Notes under the pieces: model-generated | Told to the model about the DNA's origin: nothing | Seen by the model: the letters and a program-made list of their open reading frames with translations, nothing else | The model's database searches: none | In this document: positions 14,398 through 21,156 of the stretch, piece after piece | Layout: each line of letters starts with the position of its first letter | Numbering within the stretch: position 1 is the first letter of the stretch | Position numbers and translations under genes: made by a program | DNA from: Pullilachnospira_A gallistercoris | GTDB lineage: Bacteria > Bacillota > Clostridia > Lachnospirales > Lachnospiraceae | Assembly: GCA_018712125.1 (NCBI GenBank) | Contig: DVHM01000110.1 | Location: forward strand, 1 to 21,216 | DNA: 21,216 bases | Direction of reading: 5' to 3'

Positions 14398-15147
14398 CTA
14401 TACGTTAATCTGCACCAGCCGATCTCCCAACAGAATCATTGATCCGTAAAAGATCATACAGGCCGTCATGACCAGCACGCCGGCCAGGTTGTGGTAAAGC
14501 GGCGCGATAAAGTCAAAAGATGTACAGCGTACGTACACCAGAATCAGTACCGGCATCAGACACATAATCCTCAGTTCCAGCTGTTTCTGGGCCGTCATGG
14601 CGGCAATCTCCTGGGTTGTCCGCAGTTTCTCCTCCAGCTTCCGGGCCGTATCCCGCATAATCCTTCCGTAATCGCCCCCGGTCCTCTTGGCCTGCCGAAA
14701 AATGTATCCGAGACTGACCATCTCATCCAGGCCGGTCTTTTCCGCCAGATCAAGAAACACGTCCTCCACCGGCCGGCTTACCTTTACCAGTCGGTTCATC
14801 TTCCGCAGTTCCGCAAGCAACAGGCTGTCTCTGTCACAGATTGCCTCCAGTTCCCGCTCCGCATCAGAGAAAGCCCGCTCCACGGAATATCCTGCCTGCA
14901 GGGAGGCGGACAGCATCTGCAAAAGCTCCTTACACTCCTGCTGCATCCGATCTCTCCGCTTCCTGCGGTTTCTTTTCCCCATGAGCCAGCACCAGAAAGG
15001 AACGATGAGCGCCATCCACGCCATACCCCAGAACGAATCGTAAAAAATCCAGCTGCAGGCAGCCGTGATCAGGACTCCCTGGAGGGCAGACACAATCCCC
15101 GCTGTTCCAGTTTTCCTCTGCGGCAAAGTTCGTTTTTTCTCTCCCAT
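14398..15147 (-). CDS. tadB: TadB-like type II secretion F platform protein
   Basis: Inner-membrane platform partner of TadC. In 249 residues, an N-terminal hydrophobic pair (about 16-35 and 41-57) is followed by a very basic stretch (KRNRRKRRDR) and the T2SSF cytoplasmic domain (about 70-190, with LLQMLSASLQAGYSVERAF and the conserved RTGGDYGRIMRDTA). Two C-terminal membrane segments follow (about 193-207 and 221-241). It is shorter than many TadB proteins (around 300). Its first 26 codons overlap the 3' end of cpaF by 79 bases. The ATG at 15147 has GGGGGAG about 12 bases upstream; the next in-frame Met is at residue 42, which would cut the first membrane pair. Confidence 0.85.
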   Translation of the reverse strand: MGEKKRTLPQRKTGTAGIVSALQGVLITAACSWIFYDSFWGMAWMALIVPFWCWLMGKRNRRKRRDRMQQECKELLQMLSASLQAGYSVERAFSDAERELEAICDRDSLLLAELRKMNRLVKVSRPVEDVFLDLAEKTGLDEMVSLGYIFRQAKRTGGDYGRIMRDTARKLEEKLRTTQEIAAMTAQKQLELRIMCLMPVLILVYVRCTSFDFIAPLYHNLAGVLVMTACMIFYGSMILLGDRLVQINV

Positions 15148-16295
15148 CCGCCGGTAATACTCCCCCTTTCCTCTCCTCTCTCGCAGAAAACATAGAGTTT
15201 CTGTATACGAATTTCTCCTTCTTTCATCCCCAGTACCTCCGACACCTCCAGTACCCTGCGGCTTTTGTCCCGCAGTCTCCCCAGATGCACCATCAGATCA
15301 ATCCCTGAGGCAATCTGCTGGCGGACTGCCAGGAGGGGAATATCGCTTCCCATCAACACCATGGTCTCCAGGCGGGAGAGCATGTCCTCCGTGCTGTTGG
15401 CATGACCGGTGGAAAAACTCCCGTCATGGCCGGTGTGAAACGCCTGCAGCACTTCCAGGGCTTCCGGCCCCCGACATTCCCCCACAATAATGCGGTCCGG
15501 CCGCATCCGAAGGGACGTGCGCACCAGATCCCGTATGGAAATCTCCAGCCGCCCCTCCAGATTGGCATTTCTCGCCTCCAGCCGGACCAGATGCTTTACC
15601 TGGCGAAGCTGCAGCTCCGCGGAATCCTCGATGGTTACCACCCGCTCTTCCGGCGGAATGTATTCCGCCAGCGCGTTCAGAAACGTGGTCTTCCCGCAGC
15701 CGGTTCCTCCGGAGATAAAAATATTGTATCCGGCCTCCACCATAATCTTCAGAAAATCCCGCAGCTCCTCAGACAGTGCTCCTGTCTCCACCAGCCGGTC
15801 CATGGTCAGCGGATTCCTGGCAAATTTCCGAATCGATATGGCCACACCGTCCACCGCCACCGGCGGCAGGACGATATTGACTCTGGAACCATCCCGCAGC
15901 CGGGTGTCCACGATAGGCGAGGACTGATTGACGACCTTATTCTGATCTGCGGCGATCTTCTGAACCACATTCTGAAGCCGTTCCTCCGAGGCAAATTTCA
16001 GATCTGTGGCAAACAGCCTTCCCTCCCTCTCCACGTAGATACTCTTTGGACCATTGACCATGATCTCCGTCACGGTATCGTCCTCCAGCAGCTCCTGAAG
16101 CACGTCCAGCCGACGCAGAGAGTGAAAAATGTTCCTCTGCATCTGCATTCTCCTGGCAATACCCATGGAATGATGGTTGGCGTAACTGCAGATTTCTTCC
16201 CGGATAACCTCCAGAATCTGTTCATCTGTCAACTCCTTCGTAAGATCCATCCGCTCCAGCACGCGGCTGCGCACCATCTCCTCATCCCGCTCCAT
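15069..16295 (-). CDS. cpaF: CpaF/TadA secretion ATPase
   Basis: Cytoplasmic hexameric ATPase that powers pilus assembly. In 408 residues, an N-terminal domain (1-180) contains ITEIMVNGP-like TEIMVNGPKSIYVERE and SPIVDTRLRDGSRVN. It is followed by Walker A GGTGCGKTT (196-204), the Asp box TIEDSAELQL (221-230), Walker B RIIVGECRGPEA (269-280) and the His box HTGHDGSFSTGHANS (287-301). All catalytic motifs are intact. The C-terminal tail keeps the family pattern (GERG ... RKNEL ... GKLEQRGL) even though it overlaps tadB for 79 bases. The start at 16295 overlaps the TadZ-like stop by 14 bases; GGGGAAG is its only ribosome site, so coupling is likely. Confidence 0.95.
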   Translation of the reverse strand: MERDEEMVRSRVLERMDLTKELTDEQILEVIREEICSYANHHSMGIARRMQMQRNIFHSLRRLDVLQELLEDDTVTEIMVNGPKSIYVEREGRLFATDLKFASEERLQNVVQKIAADQNKVVNQSSPIVDTRLRDGSRVNIVLPPVAVDGVAISIRKFARNPLTMDRLVETGALSEELRDFLKIMVEAGYNIFISGGTGCGKTTFLNALAEYIPPEERVVTIEDSAELQLRQVKHLVRLEARNANLEGRLEISIRDLVRTSLRMRPDRIIVGECRGPEALEVLQAFHTGHDGSFSTGHANSTEDMLSRLETMVLMGSDIPLLAVRQQIASGIDLMVHLGRLRDKSRRVLEVSEVLGMKEGEIRIQKLYVFCERGEERGSITGGWERKNELCRRGKLEQRGLCLPSRES

Positions 16296-17373
16296 AAGCG
16301 CTTCCCCTGCGGACTGCCGTCATCCTCTCCTTTCGATTGCGCGGCGCTCCCGGCGAATCCCGTTGGGAGTACCCGATCTGCAGCTGATCCACCTGTCTGC
16401 GCACATACAGCCCCAGATTCCCCTGGATCAGTTCCTCCAGACGGTAGGTCCCCTCTGTCAGCCCGGCAGCGGACATGGGAAGCTGCATCAACTGAAGAGA
16501 CCGCCCGCCGATCAGCCCCCTGGCCTGGGCCATAAAACTGTGCAGGCTCTTCTGATAGTAATCTCCCGGTTTACTCAGCACCAGAAATTCCTGACAGAGC
16601 CCGCCCAATTCCCAGAAGCCCTGACAGACGCGGCCAAACAACACCACAACGGTGTCATAGCCGGCTCCCAGCGCCGCTGCAAACAGCCTCTGCCACTGCT
16701 CCGGCAGAATCTTTCCCATCTCCTCCGGATCCGAGAAGGGCAGAATATAATCAATCCCCATATACTGGCGGACATGGCTCTTAAAATCTGCCTGACTCCG
16801 ATTCTCTCCCTCCAGAAGATAGAGAAGGTCCAGTATGGTTCTGCTCTCCTCCGTATTCTGAATACCAAGGAATTCCGGCAGCACGCTGAACTCCTCCAGG
16901 TCCAAAAACAGCACGCTCCCCTGCTCCCGGCAGATCTGACAGACTGCCAGCGCGTAGGGAAGCTGAAGCTCATGGGAGATAGGCGAAAAGATACCGATCA
17001 TCTTCCCGCTCTCCTTTCCGTTCCCCGCCGGCTGCAGCAGCCTCTTTTTCCGCCTGCGCCGCAGCAGCATCTCCACCACAATATCCATGGACTGATACTT
17101 GTAAATCATGGGAAGATGTTCGTATTCCGGCGCAATATCCTCGTCACAGAGATACATCTTCTCCGCCATATTGTCCTTGCAGGCAAATTCCGACACTTCC
17201 AGGAACTCTCTCGACAGGATTCCGAGATCATAGGATTTCTCATCCGCCAGAAAGGCCTCCTTCTCTGTAAAGGAACAGATCTCCAGATCCTTGAGCTGAC
17301 CTGCGAGATAAGCGCAGAATGCCTCTACATAGGCTTCGTCCTCATCACAGACGACAATGTTTTCTTTTTTCAA
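16282..17373 (-). CDS. TadZ/CpaE-like protein with degenerate P-loop
   Basis: TadZ/CpaE proteins place the Tad machine at the cell pole or site of assembly; they combine an atypical receiver domain with a MinD/ParA-like ATPase. In 363 residues, the first 105 or so are receiver-like (IVVCDEDEAYVEAFCAYLAG). The second half starts MIGIFSPISHELQLPYALAV (125-144), where relatives have a Gly-Lys-Thr P-loop; here no Lys-Thr is present. SVLFLDLEEF (153-162) and GYDTVVVLF (238-246) keep the fold's other strands. The start is TTG at 17373 with GGAGG 7 bases upstream. It begins 4 bases after the first peptidase gene and overlaps cpaF by 14. The assignment rests on position and weak motifs. Confidence 0.78.
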   Translation of the reverse strand: MKKENIVVCDEDEAYVEAFCAYLAGQLKDLEICSFTEKEAFLADEKSYDLGILSREFLEVSEFACKDNMAEKMYLCDEDIAPEYEHLPMIYKYQSMDIVVEMLLRRRRKKRLLQPAGNGKESGKMIGIFSPISHELQLPYALAVCQICREQGSVLFLDLEEFSVLPEFLGIQNTEESRTILDLLYLLEGENRSQADFKSHVRQYMGIDYILPFSDPEEMGKILPEQWQRLFAAALGAGYDTVVVLFGRVCQGFWELGGLCQEFLVLSKPGDYYQKSLHSFMAQARGLIGGRSLQLMQLPMSAAGLTEGTYRLEELIQGNLGLYVRRQVDQLQIGYSQRDSPGAPRNRKERMTAVRRGSAYGAG

Positions 17374-17377
17374 ACTG

Positions 17378-17884
17378 TCACCTCCAGAAATTCAGTAGAA
17401 AGTAAGCAATCCAGATACAGACGGTAAATGGCACATACAATTCCGATTCTTTACATGGTTCATACTTGGAAATTTTACGAGACAAGATACAATGTACAAG
17501 ATGGGCAAGAACTCTGCCGCTTCTGAAAAAAAGCTGTCTCTCTTTGATAAGTCGAATGAGAGCAAGTATCGCTCCTATAAGAAAAGATATCAAAATCAGG
17601 TCCCGGATTCGGTACCCTCCTGTCATCGCTGACAGTGCTGAAATAAGCTTTACATCTCCGGCTCCGATTGCCCCCAGAAGATAGAACGGGAACAGCAGAA
17701 GGGTCGGCCAGAATGCATCTTTTAAAAAAAGTGAAATTCCCATCGGAATGCCATCTCTACAGATACACAGGTAACATCCGGTAATCAGTCCCAGCAGCAC
17801 CAGCTGGTTCGGAACTCTGCGTCTGAGCAGATCCGTCATAACCCCCGCCGCCAGCAACCCGGATGCCATGTATTCTGCAATCAT
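17378..17884 (-). CDS. Prepilin peptidase (A24, TadV/CpaA type), first copy
   Basis: Membrane aspartyl protease for prepilin processing and the first gene of the pilus operon. In 168 residues with about five membrane segments, the expected catalytic aspartates are Asp18 (GVMTDLLRRRVPN) and Asp77 in GAIGAGDVKLIS, the standard GxGDxK motif. A C-terminal extension (about 115-168) carries KERQLFF ... KISKYEPCKE and a last hydrophobic helix. There are several in-frame starts (GTG 17893, ATG 17890, ATG 17884). GAGG lies 8 bases before 17884 but only 2 before 17890, so I chose 17884. It shares only the core motifs with the second copy at 9885-10313. Confidence 0.9.
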   Translation of the reverse strand: MIAEYMASGLLAAGVMTDLLRRRVPNQLVLLGLITGCYLCICRDGIPMGISLFLKDAFWPTLLLFPFYLLGAIGAGDVKLISALSAMTGGYRIRDLILISFLIGAILALIRLIKERQLFFRSGRVLAHLVHCILSRKISKYEPCKESELYVPFTVCIWIAYFLLNFWR

Positions 17885-17909
17885 CCGCATCACCTCGCTT
17901 CATGGGAAC

Positions 17910-17938
17910 ATTATAAAGGCCCCACTCCCAAAAGTCCA
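17910..17938 (-). promoter_or_regulatory. Candidate sigma-A promoter of the pilus operon
   Basis: Minus strand TGGACT (17933-17938), a 17-base spacer, then TATAAT (17910-17915). Predicted start is near 17903, giving a leader of only about 19 bases to the ATG at 17884. A 7-pair inverted repeat (17962-17980) lies about 24 bases upstream of the -35. Confidence 0.65.
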
Positions 17939-17961
17939 TGAAGTTTCAGGAAAGTTTTCAC

Positions 17962-17980
17962 TTCGTTACTTTTTAACGAA
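17962..17980. promoter_or_regulatory. Inverted repeat upstream of the pilus promoter
   Basis: Arms TTCGTTA and TAACGAA (7 perfect pairs) with a 5-base centre, followed on the plus strand by an A/T-rich run (17981-17993). It could be a regulator site for the divergent promoters, or a plus-strand terminator against antisense transcription. No plus-strand gene ends here, so an operator is somewhat favoured. Confidence 0.35.
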
Positions 17981-18080
17981 AATAATTTTTTTCTTCGTCG
18001 TATTGCACAACACCAAACTTGCCCAACGGGATTTTGCTGATAAGACATCCTTTTCTCCGTATAAAATTGGGCATATTGCT

Positions 18081-18086
18081 TATAAT
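18081..18086 (+). promoter_or_regulatory. Candidate -10 element of the DUF2508 gene
   Basis: A perfect TATAAT lies 42 bases before the TTG start. The -35 position has no good match, and the upstream TG is one base too far for an extended -10. Within 17894-18127 no gene is present: it holds two divergent promoter candidates and the inverted repeat at 17962-17980. Confidence 0.35.
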
Positions 18087-18127
18087 TACTAAAAAGAACA
18101 TCTTTTTCCAAAGGGAGGCGCACAGCA

Positions 18128-18421
18128 TTGATCAAGTTATTTTCAAAATCCCGAAAGCCGGATCCCCAGTACACGCTGCTCTTAAAGGATCTGTACAAGA
18201 CAAGATCGGAACTGGCCAATGCCTACTCCAATCTGGAGTACATGACCGATCCCGATCTGATCGATTACTACATTTATCAGGTAAAAGCGGCTCAGATGCG
18301 CCACAAATTCCTGTTGACCAAGGTAAAACAGTTTGAGGACGCAGATCCTCAGCTGGCCTCCGTCTCCAACTACGACTCCATCGCCAGGGAAGCCGAGGAG
18401 GGCGCTGTCGTCCAGATATAG
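18128..18421 (+). CDS. DUF2508 (YaaL-like) protein
   Basis: A 97-residue soluble, helical protein of unknown function, related to B. subtilis YaaL, which is encoded next to recR. It starts with basic residues (IKLFSKSRKPDPQY) and has a central helical region ending in DPDLIDYYIYQVKAAQMRHKF, which is the typical DUF2508 signature. The start is TTG at 18128, with GGAGG 9 bases upstream. It is the only plus-strand gene in this region and converges on the LysM gene with 6 bases between stop codons. Its orientation is reversed relative to recR. Confidence 0.88.
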   Translation: MIKLFSKSRKPDPQYTLLLKDLYKTRSELANAYSNLEYMTDPDLIDYYIYQVKAAQMRHKFLLTKVKQFEDADPQLASVSNYDSIAREAEEGAVVQI

Positions 18422-18427
18422 CGCCCC

Positions 18428-19978
18428 TCATGGGTTCGGAAGCTGCAGCCGGTCGCCCACCTGGATATGATCGATATTGGTAATTCCATTGGCCTCACAG
18501 ATGGCCGCCACCATATTGTCGTTTCCGTAAACCTTCCTGCTGATATCCAGCAGTTTATCGCCCTCCTGCACAATATAGTATCCCTGGGCGAGATACTCGT
18601 TGGTCTGGGCAGTCTGGGCGGCCGCGTCTGTCCCGGTCCCCTGATTCGCTCCAGCAGCGTCGTTCTGGGAGGAAGCATCTGTTCCCCCGGCGCTCTGGTC
18701 TGTCCCCTGAGCGGCGGCATCCGCCGCGCCGGTACCCTGGGAAGCATCGCCGCCGGACTGCCCGGCAGCATTTCCTCCTTCCGATGACTGCCCCGAGGCG
18801 TCTGTTCCATTTCCCGCCAGATCCCCCGCTGTGCCGCTGATGGTCTCCAGCACATCCTCTTTTGCCTGCTGCTGGGCGATGGCATCCACCGCGTCCTCCA
18901 TATCCTCCATCTGCATATAGTTCTGAATCACAAACGCTCCCAGAATGACCAGCACCAGCGCAGCCGCTGACACCAGCGCCCTGGTTTTCGCTTTCATGGG
19001 ACGACGCTCCTTATCCCGCAGAAAATCCCGGTAACGGGATACCGGGTCCTCCTCCCAGCCTGCCGTCCTGCCAAATGCCACTGCCGGCCGATTGCGTCCT
19101 CCCGCGTTTTCTCTTTCCTGCCGGGCTTTCCTGCGCTGTCGGAAAGTAATACCGTCCAGACTCTCCTCCTCGGAGGTTTCATAAAATTTCTTTTCCAGTT
19201 CCAGGCTTGCCTGATTTCTCAGCGTCTCCTCCCCCAAATGCCGCCTTTGAAAATCCGGCTCCCTGTCAGATGCCGAAAATCCTTCCCCGGCATCCGCAAA
19301 AGATCCTGTCCCACCGGCTGCCGCCGCCTCGCTCTCCTCCAGCTCTCGCTGCTGGCGAAGTTTCATCTCCCGTTTTCTCTGCAGGGCAAGCTGCTCCTTC
19401 CTCCTGTGATAGTCTGTCAGATACTCCGCAAATTTCGTATTTTTTTCATAGTAAATATGGTATCCTTCCTTCCGTATGTACCTGCCTCCATGGTAGAGAT
19501 AGATCATCTCATCGTCATCGGCAGTGTCAAAGAACAGCACCATCTGATTTTCTCCATGAAAATGCCTGCGGCAGATCGTCTCCATCTCTCCGCAGTAGTC
19601 CAGCCTTCCCCCTTTCCGGTTGATGGCCCATCCCAGGATCTTTTCATCCTGAAAATATTTGCGCATCCCCTTATAAATATCGTTCCATATCTCCTCCGAG
19701 AAAACAGGGAAATCCCGGCTATAAGTCATGTTTTCCAGTTCCAGGGCTCCGCGGATAAACAGATACTGCTCCTCCTTCTGATAAAAGTCTTCCCCCAGAA
19801 GCAGGTAGGTCGTCAGATGCTGCCCCTCCTCGATGCCTCCCTCGGACAGAAACTGGTAAACCATATCTTCCATATAGATCTTTCCGTAACCGGTGGTGTT
19901 TCCGATCTGACGGATATTCCTTGGTATCTTCCGCAGATTTTCTCTGCTCTCCTCTGGCGCACGGGTAATCTCTATCAT
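18428..19978 (-). CDS. Single-pass LysM protein with MPN/JAB-like N-terminal domain
   Basis: A 516-residue, probably type II membrane protein. The cytoplasmic part opens with a domain at about 30-181 (KIYMEDMVYQFL, TTYLLLGEDFY, EKILGWAINRKGG, GYHIYYEKN). Its strand order resembles JAB/MPN domains but lacks the His-x-His metal motif, so protease activity is not expected. A charged, Gln/Arg/Glu-rich region (about 190-330), one membrane helix (334-353), a low-complexity Gly/Ala/Asp/Gln linker (about 385-460) and a C-terminal LysM domain (466-513; YYIVQEGDKLLDISRKVYG, VGDRLQLP) follow. LysM should bind peptidoglycan outside. The ATG at 19978 has GGAGG 5 bases upstream; earlier open frame is leader. 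The MPN-like fold is my inference. Confidence 0.88.
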   Translation of the reverse strand: MIEITRAPEESRENLRKIPRNIRQIGNTTGYGKIYMEDMVYQFLSEGGIEEGQHLTTYLLLGEDFYQKEEQYLFIRGALELENMTYSRDFPVFSEEIWNDIYKGMRKYFQDEKILGWAINRKGGRLDYCGEMETICRRHFHGENQMVLFFDTADDDEMIYLYHGGRYIRKEGYHIYYEKNTKFAEYLTDYHRRKEQLALQRKREMKLRQQRELEESEAAAAGGTGSFADAGEGFSASDREPDFQRRHLGEETLRNQASLELEKKFYETSEEESLDGITFRQRRKARQERENAGGRNRPAVAFGRTAGWEEDPVSRYRDFLRDKERRPMKAKTRALVSAAALVLVILGAFVIQNYMQMEDMEDAVDAIAQQQAKEDVLETISGTAGDLAGNGTDASGQSSEGGNAAGQSGGDASQGTGAADAAAQGTDQSAGGTDASSQNDAAGANQGTGTDAAAQTAQTNEYLAQGYYIVQEGDKLLDISRKVYGNDNMVAAICEANGITNIDHIQVGDRLQLPNP

Positions 19979-19991
19979 ACGCGCCTCCCGC

Positions 19992-20060
19992 GGCGCCTGA
20001 CAATAGGCGCCTTTCTCTGTCTTGCCTTTCCGCAGGCAAAACCATGCTCTTACATAGAGC
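19992..20060 (-). promoter_or_regulatory. Three-hairpin leader of the LysM gene
   Basis: Three consecutive stems precede the ribosome site on the minus strand: GCTCT/AGAGC (20046-20060), GTTTTGCCT/AGGCAAGAC (20019-20042, 9 pairs with one G-U, loop of 6) and GGCGCC/GGCGCC (19992-20011, loop of 8). The last ends a few bases from GGAGG. No U-run follows, so a terminator is unlikely. No convincing promoter was found between 20061 and the recR terminator. Confidence 0.4.
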
Positions 20061-20104
20061 CATGCTACCACACCCGTCCCGCGAAAAATGTTGAAACATG
20101 GAGC

Positions 20105-20138
20105 CAAATAAAAAAGCAGAACGTTTTGTCCTGCTTTT
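20105..20138 (-). terminator. Rho-independent terminator of the ybaB-recR operon
   Basis: Minus-strand arms AAAAGCAG (20131-20138) and CTGCTTTT (20112-20119), plus two inner pairs around a 5-base loop, followed by a run of T that continues into ATTT. It lies about 45 bases after the recR stop. The stem could also work on the plus strand, but no gene is read into it from there. Confidence 0.85.
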
Positions 20139-20181
20139 CTGAAAATCCCCTCTCTTTACCAGGGGAAAACATATTCCGCCG

Positions 20182-20781
20182 CTAAAGCTCTGTACGCCCC
20201 TCCAGGGCACGCAGCAGCGTCACCTCATCGATGTACTCCAGATCGCCTCCCACGGGCACGCCGCTGGCGATCCTGGTTACCTTGATCCCGGTGGGTTTGA
20301 TCAGCTTGCTGATATACATGGCTGTGGTCTCCCCCTCCAGGCTCGAATTGGTGGCGATAATCACTTCCTCCACATCCTCTTTGGCGAGCCTCTGCATCAG
20401 CTCCTTGAGCTTGATATCTCCGGGACCGATGCCCTGCATCGGAGAGATGGCACCGTGGAGCACATGGTACACACCTTCATACTTTCCGGTTTTCTCGTAG
20501 GCCGCCAGGTCTCTGGTATCCTCCACCACCATAATCTGCTTGTGGCTCCGCCGGGGATTGCTGCAGATGGGGCAGAGTTCACTGTCCGTCAGCGTAAAGC
20601 ACTCCTTGCAGTAATGGACGTTTTTGCGGGCGTCCACCATGGCCTCGGAGAGGCGTTCCACCTCCTCCTGGGGCATATGCAGAATATGGAAAGCCAGCCG
20701 CTGGGCGGATTTCGCCCCGATGCCCGGCAGTGTGGAGAGCTCGGAGATCAGACGGCTGATCTGTTTGCTGTAGTATTCCAT
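20182..20781 (-). CDS. recR: Recombination protein RecR
   Basis: DNA-repair protein that acts with RecF and RecO to load RecA on gapped DNA. In 199 residues, the canonical length, there is a helix-hairpin-helix (LPGIGAKSAQRLAFHIL, 18-34), a four-Cys zinc finger (Cys58, 61, 70, 73 in CKECFTLTDSELCPIC), a Toprim domain (about 81-175, with VVEDTRDLAAYE and HGAISPMQGIGP) and the C-terminal tail with GVPVGGDLEYIDEVTLLRAL. The ATG has GGAGG 6 bases upstream. It follows ybaB by 12 bases, the usual dnaX-ybaB-recR order. Confidence 0.98.
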   Translation of the reverse strand: MEYYSKQISRLISELSTLPGIGAKSAQRLAFHILHMPQEEVERLSEAMVDARKNVHYCKECFTLTDSELCPICSNPRRSHKQIMVVEDTRDLAAYEKTGKYEGVYHVLHGAISPMQGIGPGDIKLKELMQRLAKEDVEEVIIATNSSLEGETTAMYISKLIKPTGIKVTRIASGVPVGGDLEYIDEVTLLRALEGRTEL

Positions 20782-20793
20782 GATATGCCTCCC

Positions 20794-21141
20794 TTAAAAG
20801 GGAAGTCCTCCTCCCAGTCCTCCGGTAATCTTTGCCATGGAGGACTGCGCCATCTCCTCCATCTGGCGGAGCGCCTCGTTGGTCGCCGCCATGATCAGAT
20901 CCTCCAGCATCTCAATGTCATCGGGATCCACCACTTCCTCGGACAGCTTGACCTTCGTGATCTCCTTCTTGCCGGAAACCGTCACTTCCACCGCGCCGCC
21001 TCCGGCTGCGGCTGTCACTTCCTTCTCCTCCAGTTCCTTCTGGGCTTCCTCCATCTGGCGCTGCATCTTCTGCGCCTGCTTCATGAGATTTCCCATGTTG
21101 CCGGGCATGCCTCCGCCCGGAAATCCGCCTCTTCTTGCCAT
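20794..21141 (-). CDS. YbaB/EbfC family nucleoid-associated protein
   Basis: Small dimeric DNA-binding protein encoded between dnaX and recR in most bacteria. In 115 residues, a Gly/Met-rich start (MARRGGFPGGGMPGNMGNLM) leads into a long helix (KQAQKMQRQMEEAQKELEEK), the beta sheet (TAAAGGGAVEVTVSGKKEI), an acidic loop DPDDIEMLEDLI and a C-terminal helix ending in Gly-rich GGLGGGLPF. Length is typical for clostridial members. The ATG has AGGAGG 8 bases upstream. It follows the probable dnaX stop by 15 bases. Confidence 0.96.
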   Translation of the reverse strand: MARRGGFPGGGMPGNMGNLMKQAQKMQRQMEEAQKELEEKEVTAAAGGGAVEVTVSGKKEITKVKLSEEVVDPDDIEMLEDLIMAATNEALRQMEEMAQSSMAKITGGLGGGLPF

Positions 21142-21156
21142 AATCTTATCCTCCTG

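Noticed and set aside
15069..15147. A frameshift at the cpaF/tadB junction
   Set aside because: Both reading frames are complete, and the cpaF tail keeps its family pattern in its own frame, so a real overlap is the better explanation.
15402..16535. A 377-codon plus-strand open frame opposite cpaF
   Set aside because: cpaF has intact ATPase motifs. This frame is its antisense image, with no motif of its own.
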